Part shown: piece after piece, positions 31,221 to 42,497 of the stretch
Numbering within the stretch: the stretch's first letter is position 1
Layout: every line of letters starts with the position of its first letter
From: Caenorhabditis elegans
Taxonomy: Eukaryota > Nematoda > Chromadorea > Rhabditida > Rhabditidae
DNA: 64,000 bases
NCBI RefSeq assembly: GCF_000002985.6
Contig: NC_003283.11
Coordinates: forward strand, 18,167,501 to 18,231,500
Direction: 5' to 3'
The notes under the pieces: generated by a model
Told to the model about the DNA's origin: nothing
Databases searched by the model: none
Seen by the model: only the letters and a program-made list of their open reading frames with translations
Translations under genes and position numbers: made by a program

Positions 31221-33254
31221 ATGATGGAAGTAAGTTCAATTTCATGAATTTTTGGCTGGAAAGTTAAATTTTCAGTCAAATTTTGGCGGGAAACTTAAAT
31301 TTTCAGTCATTTTTTGGTAGGAAATTTAAATTTTCTGTTCATTTTTGGCGGGAAATTCAAATTTAGAATGACGCTGAGGGTGAAATTGCGGACATGCTCT
31401 CAATGTGCAACAAGTACCCAGATTTCGATGATGAAGAAAGAGTAAGACGTGTGGACGATGACTTTCGTGATGTCATAACAGTATTCGATGCCCCATTTGA
31501 AGGAAAATCGCCAAGTCCAGCAGTTATCGTTTTCGATGAATTGGTGGACTCTGATGGTGAGTTTTCAGTTTTTTCGCCTTAAAATGATCAGAAACTACCA
31601 AACTTTAAGATGAAACGTTTTGAAAATTTCTTCTAACAACGCTAAAGTTTTCAGCTAAAGTTTCAAATTTTGTCAATTTGTGTGTATAGCATATTTTAAT
31701 ACATACATTGTTTGATATATGTACATTTTTCGTCGGTAAAATTGAAGATTTTAGCTAAAAAATACGTTTTTTTTTCAAAACATTGAACCATCATAACTTT
31801 TTTGGGTCAAACCTCAGATTTCGGTAGTCATTTTTCAGGATCAAGCAAGTATCTTAACTTTAAAATGGAACAATCATATGAAAAAGTGGATGAAATTCCG
31901 GAGAAGATAGATGCTGAACGAATTCGTGTAAAACATTCTCCGTTTTTTCCTTAAACCTCTTTCTAGTTACAGTACGCTATTCATCTGGGCTCTCACTCGC
32001 AAAAAAATGTGCTCCAAATCTTTCAATCTGCTTATTCCGATGGTTATACTGAAGAAGACAAAAATGGAAAAGTTCCAGTCGGGGGTAAAGTCAAGTGTGC
32101 TGAAACTGAAACTGGTTTCAGAACCAAGATCAATTGCGAAAACGTCGTAACGGCGGTCAATGAATATATGGATTCGAATAGGGAAAAGTTTGGAGAACTG
32201 AGAATAGAGACCTTGAATAAGGCGGAGAGGTTAGCTATTTATCAAAGGTGGAGTAGCGCCAGTGGGGAAATTGTAAAAAAACCACACATTTGGTCCCAAA
32301 ATGACCAAATATCATGATAAAACTTTTCAAAAATTTTTTGAAAATTTTTTATTAACTGTCAAAAAGTGGCAATTACTCAGTTTTTGCCACTCATAATTTT
32401 GGAAGTCGACCAAAAAAAATGTTTTTTTCGAGATTTTTTATGTTTTAATTTTGTTTAAATGATTTGTGTTAAGACATTGTAGGGGTCGAAACATGCGACA
32501 TTTCCTTAAATTTCCTTAAAAAGCTCGTATTTTTCAAAATTTTGGCAATTTGGCAAAACTTTGACCGGAAATTATGAAAAATTTAGAATTTTTGGAGTGG
32601 TTTTTTATGATATTCGGTTGTTTTGGATCATTATAAGTGCATTTAGACAAAATCCCCACTGGCGCTTCTCCACCTTTAAAGAAACATTTGTTGCGGATTA
32701 GGATACTGTAGGGCTACTATAGTTTTAAAAAAAGTTTTGGTTTTTTGAAGTTTTTTTGAGTTGGCTTAACTGTAGCACTGCTGGGCTACTGTAAAATTAA
32801 TGTAGTTATCATACAAGGGACACTTAAATATGGTGTACCAAAATTGGACACTTTGTTTATTCAAAACTAAAATGTCACAAATCTCCCGACTTTTGTAATG
32901 AAACTTTCTCAAAAAACTCAAAAAAATTAAAGGCGGTTCAAAGTTTTGAAAAAAAGGCTTTTAACTTCTTCTGAAAAAATTTCCACGATCACAAAAATCG
33001 ACAGTTTTGAGTCATTTTGAATCAAAGTCTCAGATTTCGGTGCTCCACCTTTCATTCGTCATTTTTTGTGTGCAAGTGCGTATTTGAATTACATATAAAC
33101 TTCAAATCTTAATCAGTGAATTTTTCATTAACCTATTCCAGTCATACTTGAAATACGATTTTATTCCAGAAATCTCGACGGCTACATTTATTTCAGTTTT
33201 CTAAAGCAGAAACCTTGTAGAAATTTGTTCATTCGAATTCCGCCTTTGGAGTAA
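31221..33254 (+). CDS. Unrecognised paralogous family, copy A, 209 aa
   Basis: Exons 31221-31229 (only MME), 31367-31556, 31839-31927, 31973-32229 and 33170-33254; phases all agree. The product starts MMENDAEGEIADMLSMCNKY and includes VITVFDAPFEG, PAVIVFDELV, HLGSHSQKNVLQIFQSAYSD, GYTEEDKNGKVP, VKCAETETGFRTKINCENV, LDGYIYFSFLKQK and ends FIRIPPLE. No signal peptide, no membrane span; alternating alpha/beta look; two conserved Cys. Family unknown to me. Copy C has a further last exon (EGACTKEVVHEAIKEILF...); in A its remnant is present at about 33318-33375, but the AG acceptor is gone. A in-frame TAA right after PPLE (GAGTAA, overlapping the former donor) gives a shorter C-terminus. Intron 4 contains a palindromic element starting 14 bp after the donor. 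Real expression is plausible because the frame is intact. Confidence 0.6.
32244..32680. mobile_element. GGTGGAG palindromic element in copy A intron 4
   Basis: Starts AAAGGTGGAGTAGCGCCAGT 14 bp after the exon 4 donor and ends CCCCACTGGCGCTTCTCCAC followed by CTTTAAA. Internal landmarks (CATGATAAAACTTTTC, CATTGTAGGGGTCGAAACAT, GGAAATTATGAAAAATTTAG) match the copies at 18119, 42754 and 58528. No coding capacity. Confidence 0.85.
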
Positions 33255-34064
33255 GTTGAAACACGTAAGAAAACTAAAAATTAAACTTTGAATAAACTTT
33301 TGAACTTTTGAATGCACAAAAGATGTCGTTCAAGGCTCTTAAGGAAATTATCTTTTATTCTTACTGTTAAATATTCCCACTTGGTGTGACTATCTTTATT
33401 TTATTTAAATTTAATATTAAATGAAAATACTTTTAAAGCGTTTTTTTAATCATTGACTCACCAAATTGAATTTGAATTTAAAAATTAAAAAAAATTGGTA
33501 TGAAAATTTAATTAAGATAGATATCCACTATTCATTTCGTAAATGCGACAGGGAAAAAGAAAAATTTGCCGTTTGATTTTAACACTATGTAACCAATGGA
33601 TTTTCGGATTTTAAATAGTTAATATAAAATCAGGAAACGTTTTTTGGAAATTTTTCACATTGATATTTGATATCAGGAGTATTTATTCTTTAAATAGGTT
33701 TCGTACTAAACTTTTAATTTTTTGATTAAACAAAAAACTTACCTGTCGGAACATTTTTTCAGAAATTTTTTGCAATTTCCTGAAAAATGCCCAAAAATTT
33801 TTGGGATGTTTTAAAAACTCTCAGAATTCTAGAATTAAAAAAAAACAATTTTTATACAAAAACGGAACTTTGGAACCTCAATGTTGCTGTTACAATGTAA
33901 CACCACACTTCAGTTTTTAAAAATCAAAAAACTTTTCATTTTCACTTCCATTCAGACACGAGAAAAAGATAGCAACTGACCCTATCTCATCCCCCACCAA
34001 ACTCCACTTCATTTCATTTTTTTTTCTGTTCCTCGTCTCCTATATCGAAAAAGAACCAGGGAAG
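33255..34064. promoter_or_regulatory. 3' flank of copy A and conserved upstream block of copy B
   Basis: 33318-33375 is the decayed last exon of copy A (TGCACAAAAGATGTCGTTCA, ending TATTCTTACTGTTAA). 33884-34064 is the conserved promoter-like block described upstream of copy A, with GATAGCAACTGACCCTATCT and CTCCTATATCGAAAAAGAAC. Between them is AT-rich DNA with nothing recognisable. Confidence 0.5.
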
Positions 34065-35905
34065 ATGATGGAAGTAAGTTCAGTTTTTAATATTAACCGA
34101 CCAAACTTAGGATTTTAAATGGGATTTTTACAGGCTCGAAGAAAAATTTTGTGTGTTTTCAGTTGAAAAAAAGTAAACTTAAATCGATTTTCAAAAAAGG
34201 TTCCTCAGTTTTCGCTATTTTCAATATCCCGTGGCACTGACCAAATGCAATGTTGCACTGACCAAATGCAATGTTGCACTGACCAAATGCAATGTTGCAC
34301 TGACCAAATGCAATGTTGCACTGACCAAATGCAATTTCAGATTGGCGCTCAAGGTGATATCGCGGATATGCTCACAATGTGCAACAACTTCCCGGGCTTC
34401 GAAGCTCCGATGAGATATATGATTGAAAATTCCCACGATGTTGTAACAGTATTCGATGGAAGCCCAGCAGTTATTGTTTTGGATGAATTGGTGAAAGCTG
34501 ATGGTTATTTTTCGAAAAAGTAATTTACAAATTCAAAAATTGGAACTTTTTCAGAATCCAGTTATCTCCCGTTCAAAATGAAAAAATCTTATAAAAAAGT
34601 GGACGAAATCGCGGCAAAGATGGCTTCTGAAGAGATTCATGTAAAACATTTTCAGCTAATTTTCATAAGCTTCTCTCAAATTTCAGTTCACAATTCATCT
34701 GAGCTCTCACTCGCAAAAAAATGTGATCCAAATCTTTCAATCTGCTTATTCTGATGGCTATACCGAGGAGGATAAAAAGGGAAAAATTCCAGAAGGGGGT
34801 AGAGTCAAGTGTGCTGGAACTGAAACTGGTGCCAGAAGCAATGTCAAATGTGAGGAAGTTGCCAAGGAGGTCAATGAGTATATCGATTCGAATAAGGACA
34901 AGTTCGGAGACTTGAAAGTGGAGAGTTTGGGAAAAGCGGACAGGTAAGGCTAGGGTCGGTGGGGGTACTGTAGGATTACTGTAGTTGTTGGGTTGAGGTC
35001 AGTGAGAAAGTAGGGTAGATGCTGAGACTACGGAATGTCAAAAAACATTATTAAAAACTATTTCTATGGTGATAAAGTGACTAAATATCAAATTGCAAAA
35101 TTTCAACAATATTTGGAATTTTTCTCATTTAAGGTCAAAAAATCCAAATTTTTTGGAAAACGTTTATCAAAGAAAAATTTTTGCTTCCACTTTTTTAATC
35201 TAATTGTATTTTAAAAATTCATACTTTGACATTTTAAGGGTTCAAACATACCTTACTTCTTACCATTAGATTTCTCCAAAAATTACCTTTTTTTAAAATA
35301 AATTCCGAATCACAGGAGTTTTATTTTTCGAGCAATTACTGTCGGTAGTTTGAATTCCTATAATGTTAAAATATGAATATTTTAAACATGATATGTACTA
35401 AAACTACTGGCCGAAAAATTGCATTAATTAAACAAAATACTCAATTAAAGGACAAAATTTATTTGGGATTTTAGTTATTCAATTTTTTCCAAAACTTTGA
35501 ATCACCATAATTTTTTTGGACACATTTTCAGATCGTTATGGTAGTTTTGGGCCATATTTGGCTCAAAAATTTAGTCTCAAAATTTGAAACACCCCAAAAA
35601 CAGTAGGACCTTTAAGTTTCGTCAGTGCACTTTCAAATTCAAACGTTTTTTCCAAAGAATTCCGTCACAATTTAATCAATCATTCAAAAATCTCGGCAGT
35701 GCGAATTTTAAGTATATTCAGTGAATTTTCAAATTTGGTCAGTGCAACTTCAATTTTGAATGATGAATTTTCCATCAGATGTTCCATTTTCCAGACATAT
35801 CAGTCATACTTGAATTTTTTTTAGAAATCTCGACGGCTATATTTCAGTTTCATGAAGCAGAAGCCTCGTAGAAACTTGTTCATTCGAGTTCCACCTTTGG
35901 AGTGA
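34065..35905 (+). CDS. Unrecognised paralogous family, copy B, C-terminally truncated
   Basis: Exons 34065-34073, 34341-34503, 34555-34640, 34687-34943 and 35825-35905 (conserved exon region). The first four exons are intact and close to copies A and C (MMEIGAQGDIADMLTMCNNF; DVVTVFDGSPAVIVLDELV; HSQKNVIQIFQSAYSDGYTE; KCAGTETGARSNVKCEEV). In exon 5 a 4-bp deletion relative to A and C changes GGC-TAC-ACC-TAT-TTC to GGC-TAT-ATT-TCA, so the frame ends at TGA 35853-35855 after LDGYISVS, losing the conserved KQK...NLFIRVPPLE tail. The downstream DNA is still well preserved, so the deletion is recent. Predicted product 181 residues. The former last exon (35950-35995) also lacks an acceptor. Function unknown; possibly a young pseudogene. 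Confidence 0.55.
34233..34336. repeat. 21-bp tandem repeat in copy B intron 1
   Basis: Five units of 21 bp (GCACTGACCAAATGCAATGTT). The last unit runs straight into the exon 2 acceptor (CCAAATGCAATTTCAG), so the acceptor appears to be a modified repeat copy. Copies A and C have the unrelated 31-bp TTTTCAG satellite in this intron. Confidence 0.9.
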
Positions 35906-37994
35906 GTACTTAAGAAATTAAATTTGAATAATTATATAACTACATGTACAAAAGAGGTCGTTCACGAGGCTGTAAGGAGATTCTGTTCTATTCTTATTGC
36001 TAATTGTTTCCCACTCGGTGTGACTATCTCTATTTTTTGACATTTATTGGAGTCTGCATATTAATTTAATGAAAATACTTTGTTTTTAACTTTTTTTTCT
36101 GATTTTTGAAAATGTAAATGCCAACTATGGCACACCAAATTGGGTATAAATCTAAAAAACCGAAAGTCATGACAATGGACTTTCGACGTAACAAGCTGAA
36201 CAAACATGTACAGCAAAAACCGAATAGGATCGCAGAAATTAAAGAATGAGATGCATAAGCACAGATAGAAGGTTTTTCAATCACCTGTTATCAAAACGGA
36301 GCAGCTTTCCGAATTCTATAGACTTTCAAAACTGTCAAGAACGTTTCTGAAGTTATTTTTGACTTTAGAATTATATTTCTAACATTTTTCAAATTTCTGA
36401 AGCGTGTCTACTGTTTTTCGAATTATTACAGTCTATTCAAGAGTGTCACGAACTTTTCAGAATTTTCCAGATCTTATCCAAAAATTCCGGGTGTTCTAGA
36501 AGTTTCTAAAAATAAAAAAGGAATATTTAATGTCTACAAAAATATGTAGCTTTGGACTTTTTTGAACTACATCGACATAAAAGAAGAGTTCAGAAAGAGT
36601 TTTTAACCCACTAGTATGGGAGAAAATTATTTGTACAAACAAATATTACTCTGTCTCAATTTTGAGGTTGGCAAACTGGTAATACGCCCAGGCACCCATT
36701 CTCATTCAAAAACTTATGTTATTAACTTTTCAGAGATATCTTAAAGGTGGAGTACCAAAATCTGGGAAATATTTTTAAATGGCTCTAAATTTGCCCCTGA
36801 TTCCGAATATCTAAGTGAAAAAATTCAAAAAAATTTCCCTGATTTTATATTTGAGCTTAAAATCGCGATTTTCATGTGTGCACCCACGAGCTTTTCAAAT
36901 GGGCGCCAAAACAAATTATCATTGGAGCGCGTTTGCCTGATTTAAACGTCTCCTATATGTTTTATTTTTTCAGTTTTTCAGCTATTTTCATTAATTTTTC
37001 TGCTAATAAAATGTTCAATTGGAGTGAAAGAATATATTTTTCAAAAAAAAAATCCGATAATATACGACAAAAATGAATGAAAATAGCTGAAAACTGAATA
37101 AAGTGAAAATATATGGAGAAAATTAAATGAGGCAAACGCGCTCCAAGGATAATTTGTTTCGGTGCGCATTTGAAAAAGCTCATGGTTGCACAAATGAAAT
37201 TCGCGATTTCAAGCTCAAATAAAAAATCAGGGAAATTTTTTTGAATCATGATAAAAAAATTCAAAAAAATTTTGCTAGATTTTATGTATATGATTTTTTG
37301 AAAATTGAAAAAAATCTCAGTTTTCCCATAATTCCTATTTGAATTTCTGCCAATTGAACTTGTTCGTTGGAGCGCGCTTGCATTATTTTCGTTAATTTTA
37401 TTTATTTATTTTCATTATTTCACTGATTTTCTTCATTCTTTTGGGGTTTTTAATCGGAAAATGAAAGAAATAAACAAGAAAAAAAGTAACTGAAAATGCC
37501 TAAATCTCTGAAATTATGTAATCCGACGATGACGAGCCTGTATTTAGTATTATTCAGAGAAAAAAAATTTAAAAAAGAATAACGAAAATAATGCAAGCGC
37601 GCTCCAACGAACAATTTCAAATGGCGGAAATTCAAATAGGAATTATTGGAAAACTGAGATTTTTTGCAATTTTCAAAAAATCATATAAAATTTAGAAAAC
37701 TTTTTTGAATTTTTTTTATCATGGTATTCGGTCATTGTGGTACCATAGGCATGTTTTAAAGCAATTTCCTCACAGGGTGTAGTCCACCTTTAAAAATATT
37801 TCCCCAGATTTCGGTACCCACTTTTAAACCTCATCTTTTTCAGTAAGCTCTCATCTTCTGTTAAGTTTCAGCAAAAACCCCCCGGCGATCTTGCTCCCAT
37901 TCCCATCCCACCCACACATTTTATGATGATTCGATTTCTTCATTCGGTCCGATAAAAGTCGGCGCTAGCGCTGACATTTTCACACATCATCTCA
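35906..37994. other. Nested palindromic elements between copy B and NTF2-like gene
   Basis: 35950-35995 is the relic last exon of copy B. 36165-36250 is a segment shared (inverted) with 26820-26895. 36300-36740 is AT-rich and unassigned. 36742-37837 is a nested pair of palindromic elements. 37840-37994 is the probable promoter of the next gene, with a GATA-type GTCCGATAAAAGTCG at about 37948. Confidence 0.55.
36742..37837. mobile_element. Palindromic element with a second one inserted near its right end
   Basis: The outer element opens TTAAAGGTGGAGTACCAAAA and closes with the inverted partner near 37800-37837 (CCCCAGATTTCGGTACCCAC). Its body (about 36850-37215) pairs GAGCTTTTCAAATG and GGAGCGCGTTTGCCTGATTT with their complements. 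The inner element, about 37248-37797, is a foldback of the type filling the ShKT intron (GGAGCGCGCTTGCATTATTT; TATTCGGTCATTGTGGTACC; closing CCACCTTTAAAA). The insertion order is therefore readable. Confidence 0.7.
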
Positions 37995-38496
37995 ATGCGT
38001 CTTCAGTGTGCTGCCTTCGTTCTTCTTCTTGGCTGTGGCATGTCAAACCTACTCCACAGCCATGCCTGAAAGAACCAGACCCCCTCCCTACCCTAATAAT
38101 GATAACCCGCACGGGGTCTACAAGTTTCTGACCAAATTATTGAACATGAAATCTGAAGCCAATCTTCGCGGCATGATTGATATTGAGTTTTACTACCATA
38201 CGTGCGAAGCAAAAAAGTACTTCAGGAGTAAGTAGAAATATTGGTTATGTAACTAATTATCATTTTCTTCAATTCCAGATGAAGTCATCAATTATCTTGT
38301 CAACTTAAAATCAAACGTTACTATCGAAATGACAAGATATTGGACTGAAGGTGCCGATGTGGTGAATCATCTTTTCTTTTGCAATATTCATGGAATTGGA
38401 ATTCCAAACCTTCATGGAGTTTTGTTCCAAGTGAAAAGTTACCGCTATTATTCTGGTTTTCTGCTTTCGACTGCAAGTCAATCTTTTTGTGGATAA
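37995..38496 (+). CDS. Single-domain NTF2-like secreted protein, possible frameshift at 5' end
   Basis: Exon 1 to 38227 and exon 2 38279-38496 (phase 1). The body matches the modules of the large gene at 49740-54799: a helical half (YKFLTKLLNMKSEANLRGMI, YHTCEAKKYFRS) then, after the intron at the same position, a sheet half (NEVINYLVNLKSNVTIEMTR, VNHLFFCNIHG, FLLSTASQSFCG). This is the layout of nematode NTF2-like domain proteins. The ATG at 37995 opens a good signal peptide (MRLQCAAFVLLLGCGMS) but that frame stops at a TGA 25 codons on; the body frame is open from before 38008 (LPSFFFLAVACQTYSTAMPE, also signal-like) but lacks an upstream ATG. Either one base has been gained or lost in the leader, or translation starts at the ATG of MPERTRPPPYP without a leader. 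AATAAA at about 38506. Confidence 0.55.
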
Positions 38497-39681
38497 TGAA
38501 CAGAAATAAAGTTTTTAAGAGCATTTTGTTAATGAACACTCGAGTACTCAAAAATTTGTTTTTTTTATTTTGGCGGAAAATTCAAATTTTCAGTTGGTTT
38601 CCGGCTGGAAATTTCATCTAATCTCTTTATCTGTATCCAATAATTTGTAATATCCATGACACATTCATTTTACAGCCATTCAATTTCATGTCGGTAACAA
38701 ATCCAAAAAAAAAATTTACAGACAATTGTTAGAAAAACCAAGAAGAAATCAATAAAATTCAGTACTATAGTAATAGGGTGATCGATAAGTTTTTTCGTTT
38801 TTTCTCAGTTTTTATTTTTTCTCAAATATTATGTTTTGATTACATAGTAGTTAGTGAGTAGTGAAAAATTTATAAATACCAACCAATTCCGACAACTTTC
38901 AGAAAATTTTAGATTTTTCTCTAGAAGGGGCGATAAATCTGTTGTTATCAAAGATTTCTTAAAACGACCAACTACAAAAATGTGTAAAAATAATTGGTTA
39001 TCATTTTTGTAGTGATAAACTTTTTGATAGATTTGCTAGAAATCGAGATATTCAGACAAACGTCCAATTTTCAGAACTCTGAAAAGTTCGAGTTGGCAGG
39101 CTTCTTCGATGAGTAACTTTTAAACGGTGAAAGATACCAAAAAGTTGTCAACATATAGTTTGTTCATTTAAAAATGCTTAACATTTTTGTAGTTGTTCAT
39201 GAATAGAAATATTTCCACAGTCCAAGGTCTCCCCCAGACCACTCTGAAGAGAAAATTGTAATTTTTGCAACTAATTTTCGGTACTTTTTAAAATTTTAAG
39301 ATATCAAGAAGTGCTTTCCGTGACCTGATATTTTTAATCTGCGTTATACAAAAGTGTTCCAACTGTATGAAACACTAACATTTCCATTCAAACCTAAAAC
39401 CAAAAAAATCGAAAAAATTATTTTTTCTTCTCGACCACTCGAAGGCAGATGGTGCAGTCTGGAAGTTGTCGGAATTGGTTGGTATTTACGCCAGAACAGA
39501 TGTTCTACTATGTACTTCCAGAAAATGCACTAAAAAATATACGAACTGTGCTCGTTTCTGACTATGAGACTTGTATTCATTTTCATAAATCTCAAACACT
39601 CTTCGGTCTGTTATTTTTAAATAAACATTATAAAAGCAAGTCACAAAAAAATAGAATTTAATAGCAAAAATAGTGAAACAT
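38497..39681. other. Region without supported gene
   Basis: Short satellite remnant at 38570-38620 (TTTTGGCGGAAAATTCAAAT). 38630-39440 is AT-rich unique sequence. A frame at 39449-39661 (MVQSGSCRNWLVFTPEQMFY) is moderately protein-like, but has no splice partner I could find and ends in a poly-Lys/Ser tail before an AATAAA-like AAATAAAC at 39620; I leave it uncalled. Confidence 0.4.
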
Positions 39682-41585
39682 TTAGCAGTAAGAATAGAAC
39701 AGAATTTCCTTAATAGCCTCGTGAACAACCTCTTTTGTGCATGCACCTCTGAAAATTAAAACATTATTTCAATATTTTTTTTAGTACTCACTCCAAAGGT
39801 GGAACTCGAATGAACAAGTTTCTACGAGACTTCTGCTTCATAAAACTGAAATAGGTGTAGCCGTCGAGATTTCTGGAATAAGAACAATGTTTCAAGGTTA
39901 AATGTAGGGCTTGTATGAGAAGCAGGCATAGTTTCAGGGTCTGACGCCTGCCTCTAACCTGTTCGTGCACTATGGTAAGAAGTCCAAGGCTTCGTGTTCA
40001 GCAGTGCGAAAAGTGGTTCTTTCGCCGCGGCCAACACTTTTCGGGTTCCGTGCCGCACTGTACAGAAGGCTCGTGGCGCAAAACGCTGTCGCGGAAGACG
40101 TTTCCGCGCCTGCGCTCTAGTTGAATGAATGATTGGAGTGGGGCGGAATTTATTGGAAAACTGACTTCAAAGCCACAAGTAGCAGCTTGATATTTCTTCA
40201 AAAAAACTAAAATTCAATTTTCTAGAGCAGTTCTACAGTCTTACAGAACCCCTAAAGTACTAGGAGAATTTCCAAAATATTGGGAATTTGTTGACCCTAA
40301 ATTAAAAAAAAAACCAAAAATTGTTGAAATTTAAAAATTGACAATTTTAGCACCATGGTTTTTAATAATTTTTTGACATTCCGTAGTAGTTATAGTATTA
40401 GCTGGTCATGCTCATGTCAGTTCAACCAGTAGACTAACCCTATTTTCCCACTAACCCTAAACCTACAACTACAGTAACCCTACAGTACCCCTACCCTAGG
40501 GCTCACCTCTCCGCTTTCCCAAAACTCTCCAAACTTGTCCTTGGCCGAATCGATACGTTCATTGACCTCCTTGGCAACCTCCTCACAATTGACCTTGCTT
40601 CTGGCACCAGTTTCAGTTCCAGCACACTTGACTTTACCCCCTTCTGGAATTTTTCCCTTTTTATCCTTTTCTGTATAACCATTGGAATAAGCAGATTGGA
40701 AGATTTCGATCACATTTTTCTGCGAATGAGAACACAGATGAATTGTGAACTGAAATTAGGGAGAAGCTGATGAAGATTGACTAAAAAATGTTTGTACATG
40801 AATTTCTTCAGTAACCATCTTTGCCGCAATTTCGTCTACTTTTCCATATGATTGCTCCATTTTGAACGAGAGATACTTGGATGCTAAAAATAATTCAAGT
40901 TTTTGAATCTAGAGAATATCTGCAAAAATCACTATCAGACTTCACCAATTCATCAAAAACAATAACTGCTGGGCTTCCATCAAAGACGGTTACAACATCG
41001 TGAGGGTTTGTAATCACATATCTCTCCATATCATCATCTTCGAATTTTGGGTATTTGTTGCACATTGAGAGCATATCCGCAATTTCACCTTCAGCGTCAC
41101 TCTGTAATTATTTGCCATGCAGAATACCAACTGAAAATTTGAATTTCCGGCAGAAAAAGAAAAATCGACTGAAAATTTGGATTTTTCACCAAAAATAGAC
41201 TGGAAATTTAAAATTCTCGTAGAAAATCGGTTTTTTTAGAACTGAAATTTGGAATTTAGCGCCAAAAATTGACTGAAAATTTGAATTTCTTGTTAAAGAT
41301 ACTGAATTTCAACCTAAAAATTGACTGAAAATCAGAAATTTTAGTTTATATTTGTCTGAAATTTCAAGTTTCCCGCCAAACATTGACTTAAAATTGAATT
41401 TCCTGCCAAAAATTCGTAGGAAATTTGAAATTCCTGTGGAAAATGACAGAAATTTTGAATTTCCTGTTAAAAATTGACTGAAAATTTGAATTTTCCGCCA
41501 AAAAATTGTTGCAAAATCAAAATTTCTTGCCGAAAATTTTCTGAAATTTTTAATTTCCAGCAAAAAAAGAACTTACTTCCATCAT
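39682..41585 (-). pseudogene. Unrecognised paralogous family, copy C, frame-disrupted
   Basis: Exons 41585-41577 (MME), 41101-40933, 40883-40798, 40749-40507, 39872-39792 and 39748-39682. This copy alone has an intact final exon with acceptor (TTTTCAG|A, encoding GACTKEVVHEAIKEILFYSY then C and TAA). However, exon 4 is 243 bp against 257 bp in A and B: 14 bp covering the LKVES region are missing, so exon 5 is read out of frame and stops early. Read without exon 5 the frame ends shortly past the donor at GEVSPRVGVL. Exons 1-3 encode a normal N-terminal half (DAEGEIADMLSMCNKYPKFE; DVVTVFDGSPAVIVFDELVK). Intron 4 (39873-40506) contains a GC-rich block (about 39990-40140). Copy C is inverted relative to A and B. 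Confidence 0.6.
41110..41575. repeat. Degenerate 31-bp satellite in copy C intron 1
   Basis: About 14 diverged units of the AAAAATTGACTGAAAATTTG form, which is the minus-strand view of the array at 1890-3800. Read along the gene, the units carry TTTTCAG-like acceptors. Copy A has about three units in the same intron (31255-31365). Confidence 0.8.
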
Positions 41586-41895
41586 CTTGGCTGATTTTTT
41601 TTTGATTTCGACGAGGAAAAGACGAGGAACAGAAAAAAGAAACGAAATAAAGTTCGCGAGTAGAAATTGATGTGGGATGAGATAGGGTCAGTTGTTATCT
41701 ATGTTTCTTATGTCTGAATGAGAGTGAAAAATAAAAGGTTTTTGATCTGTTTACATCTAAAGTTTGGTGTAACATTATAGAAATGATATTGAAGTTCAGA
41801 ATGTTCCAAGGTCAAACTAAATTCAAGACAGCTTTCAAAATGTTTTAAATAATATTTTAATTAGCTCAGAGCACAGTTGTTGTATATATAAAACA

Positions 41896-42497
41896 TTTAA
41901 AGGAGGACTAACGGTTCGGACGATTTTGAACGTATAGACCTAAAATTGGCTCACATGAACAAATTTCATAATGAAACTGCTCAAAAAATTTTCAAAATTT
42001 TTTTATGGCGGCTCAAAATTTCGAAAAAATTACACTGATGTTAGCTAAAATCTCGAATTTTGCCAATTTTTCTGTGTCACACCTGTCCGCAGTTGACTTT
42101 TTTGGAATTATCATCCTTTATTGCATATTTGGATAATTCATCTTATTCAATTTTGTTGATTAAGGTACATTTAAAGCCGATAGGTAACCAATTTTGATGA
42201 TTTTTGGTCACCTATCGGCTTTAAATCAACCTTAGTCGACGAAATTGAATGAGCTAAACTACCAAAATATGCAATAAAGGATGATAATTCCAAAAAGTCA
42301 ACTTCGGACAGGTGTGACACGGAAAAATAGCCAAAATTCGAGATTAAGCTAGAATCAGTGTAATTTTTTCGAATTTTTAAACCGCCATTGAAACTTTTTG
42401 AAAAATTATTGAGCAGTTCTATTACGAAATTCGTTCATTTGAGCCCATTTTAAGTATATACGTTCAAAATCGTCCGAACCGTTAGTCCTCCTTTAAA
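41896..42497. mobile_element. TTTAAAGGAGGACTAACGG palindromic element, 602 bp
   Basis: Ends TTTAAAGGAGGACTAACGGT and its complement, arms matching nearly to the centre (about 42200), where AAGCCGATAGGTAACC and GGTCACCTATCGGCTT face each other. No coding capacity. A broken relative is at 45305-45690 and a related foldback with the same centre type (AAGGTACATTTAAG) at 57185-57650. TTTAAA at the ends is consistent with palindromic worm repeats using that target. Confidence 0.8.

Noticed and set aside
39449-39661. 70-codon plus-strand frame MVQSGSCRNWLVFTPEQMFY
   Set aside because: Somewhat protein-like start, but no splice partner, low-complexity end and no family; not enough to call.
39900-39965. 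Stem-forming sequence with GCAGGC...GCCTGC suggestive of a tRNA or small RNA
   Set aside because: No anticodon-arm or T-loop (GTTCGAATC) pattern; simple inverted repeat in copy C intron 4.
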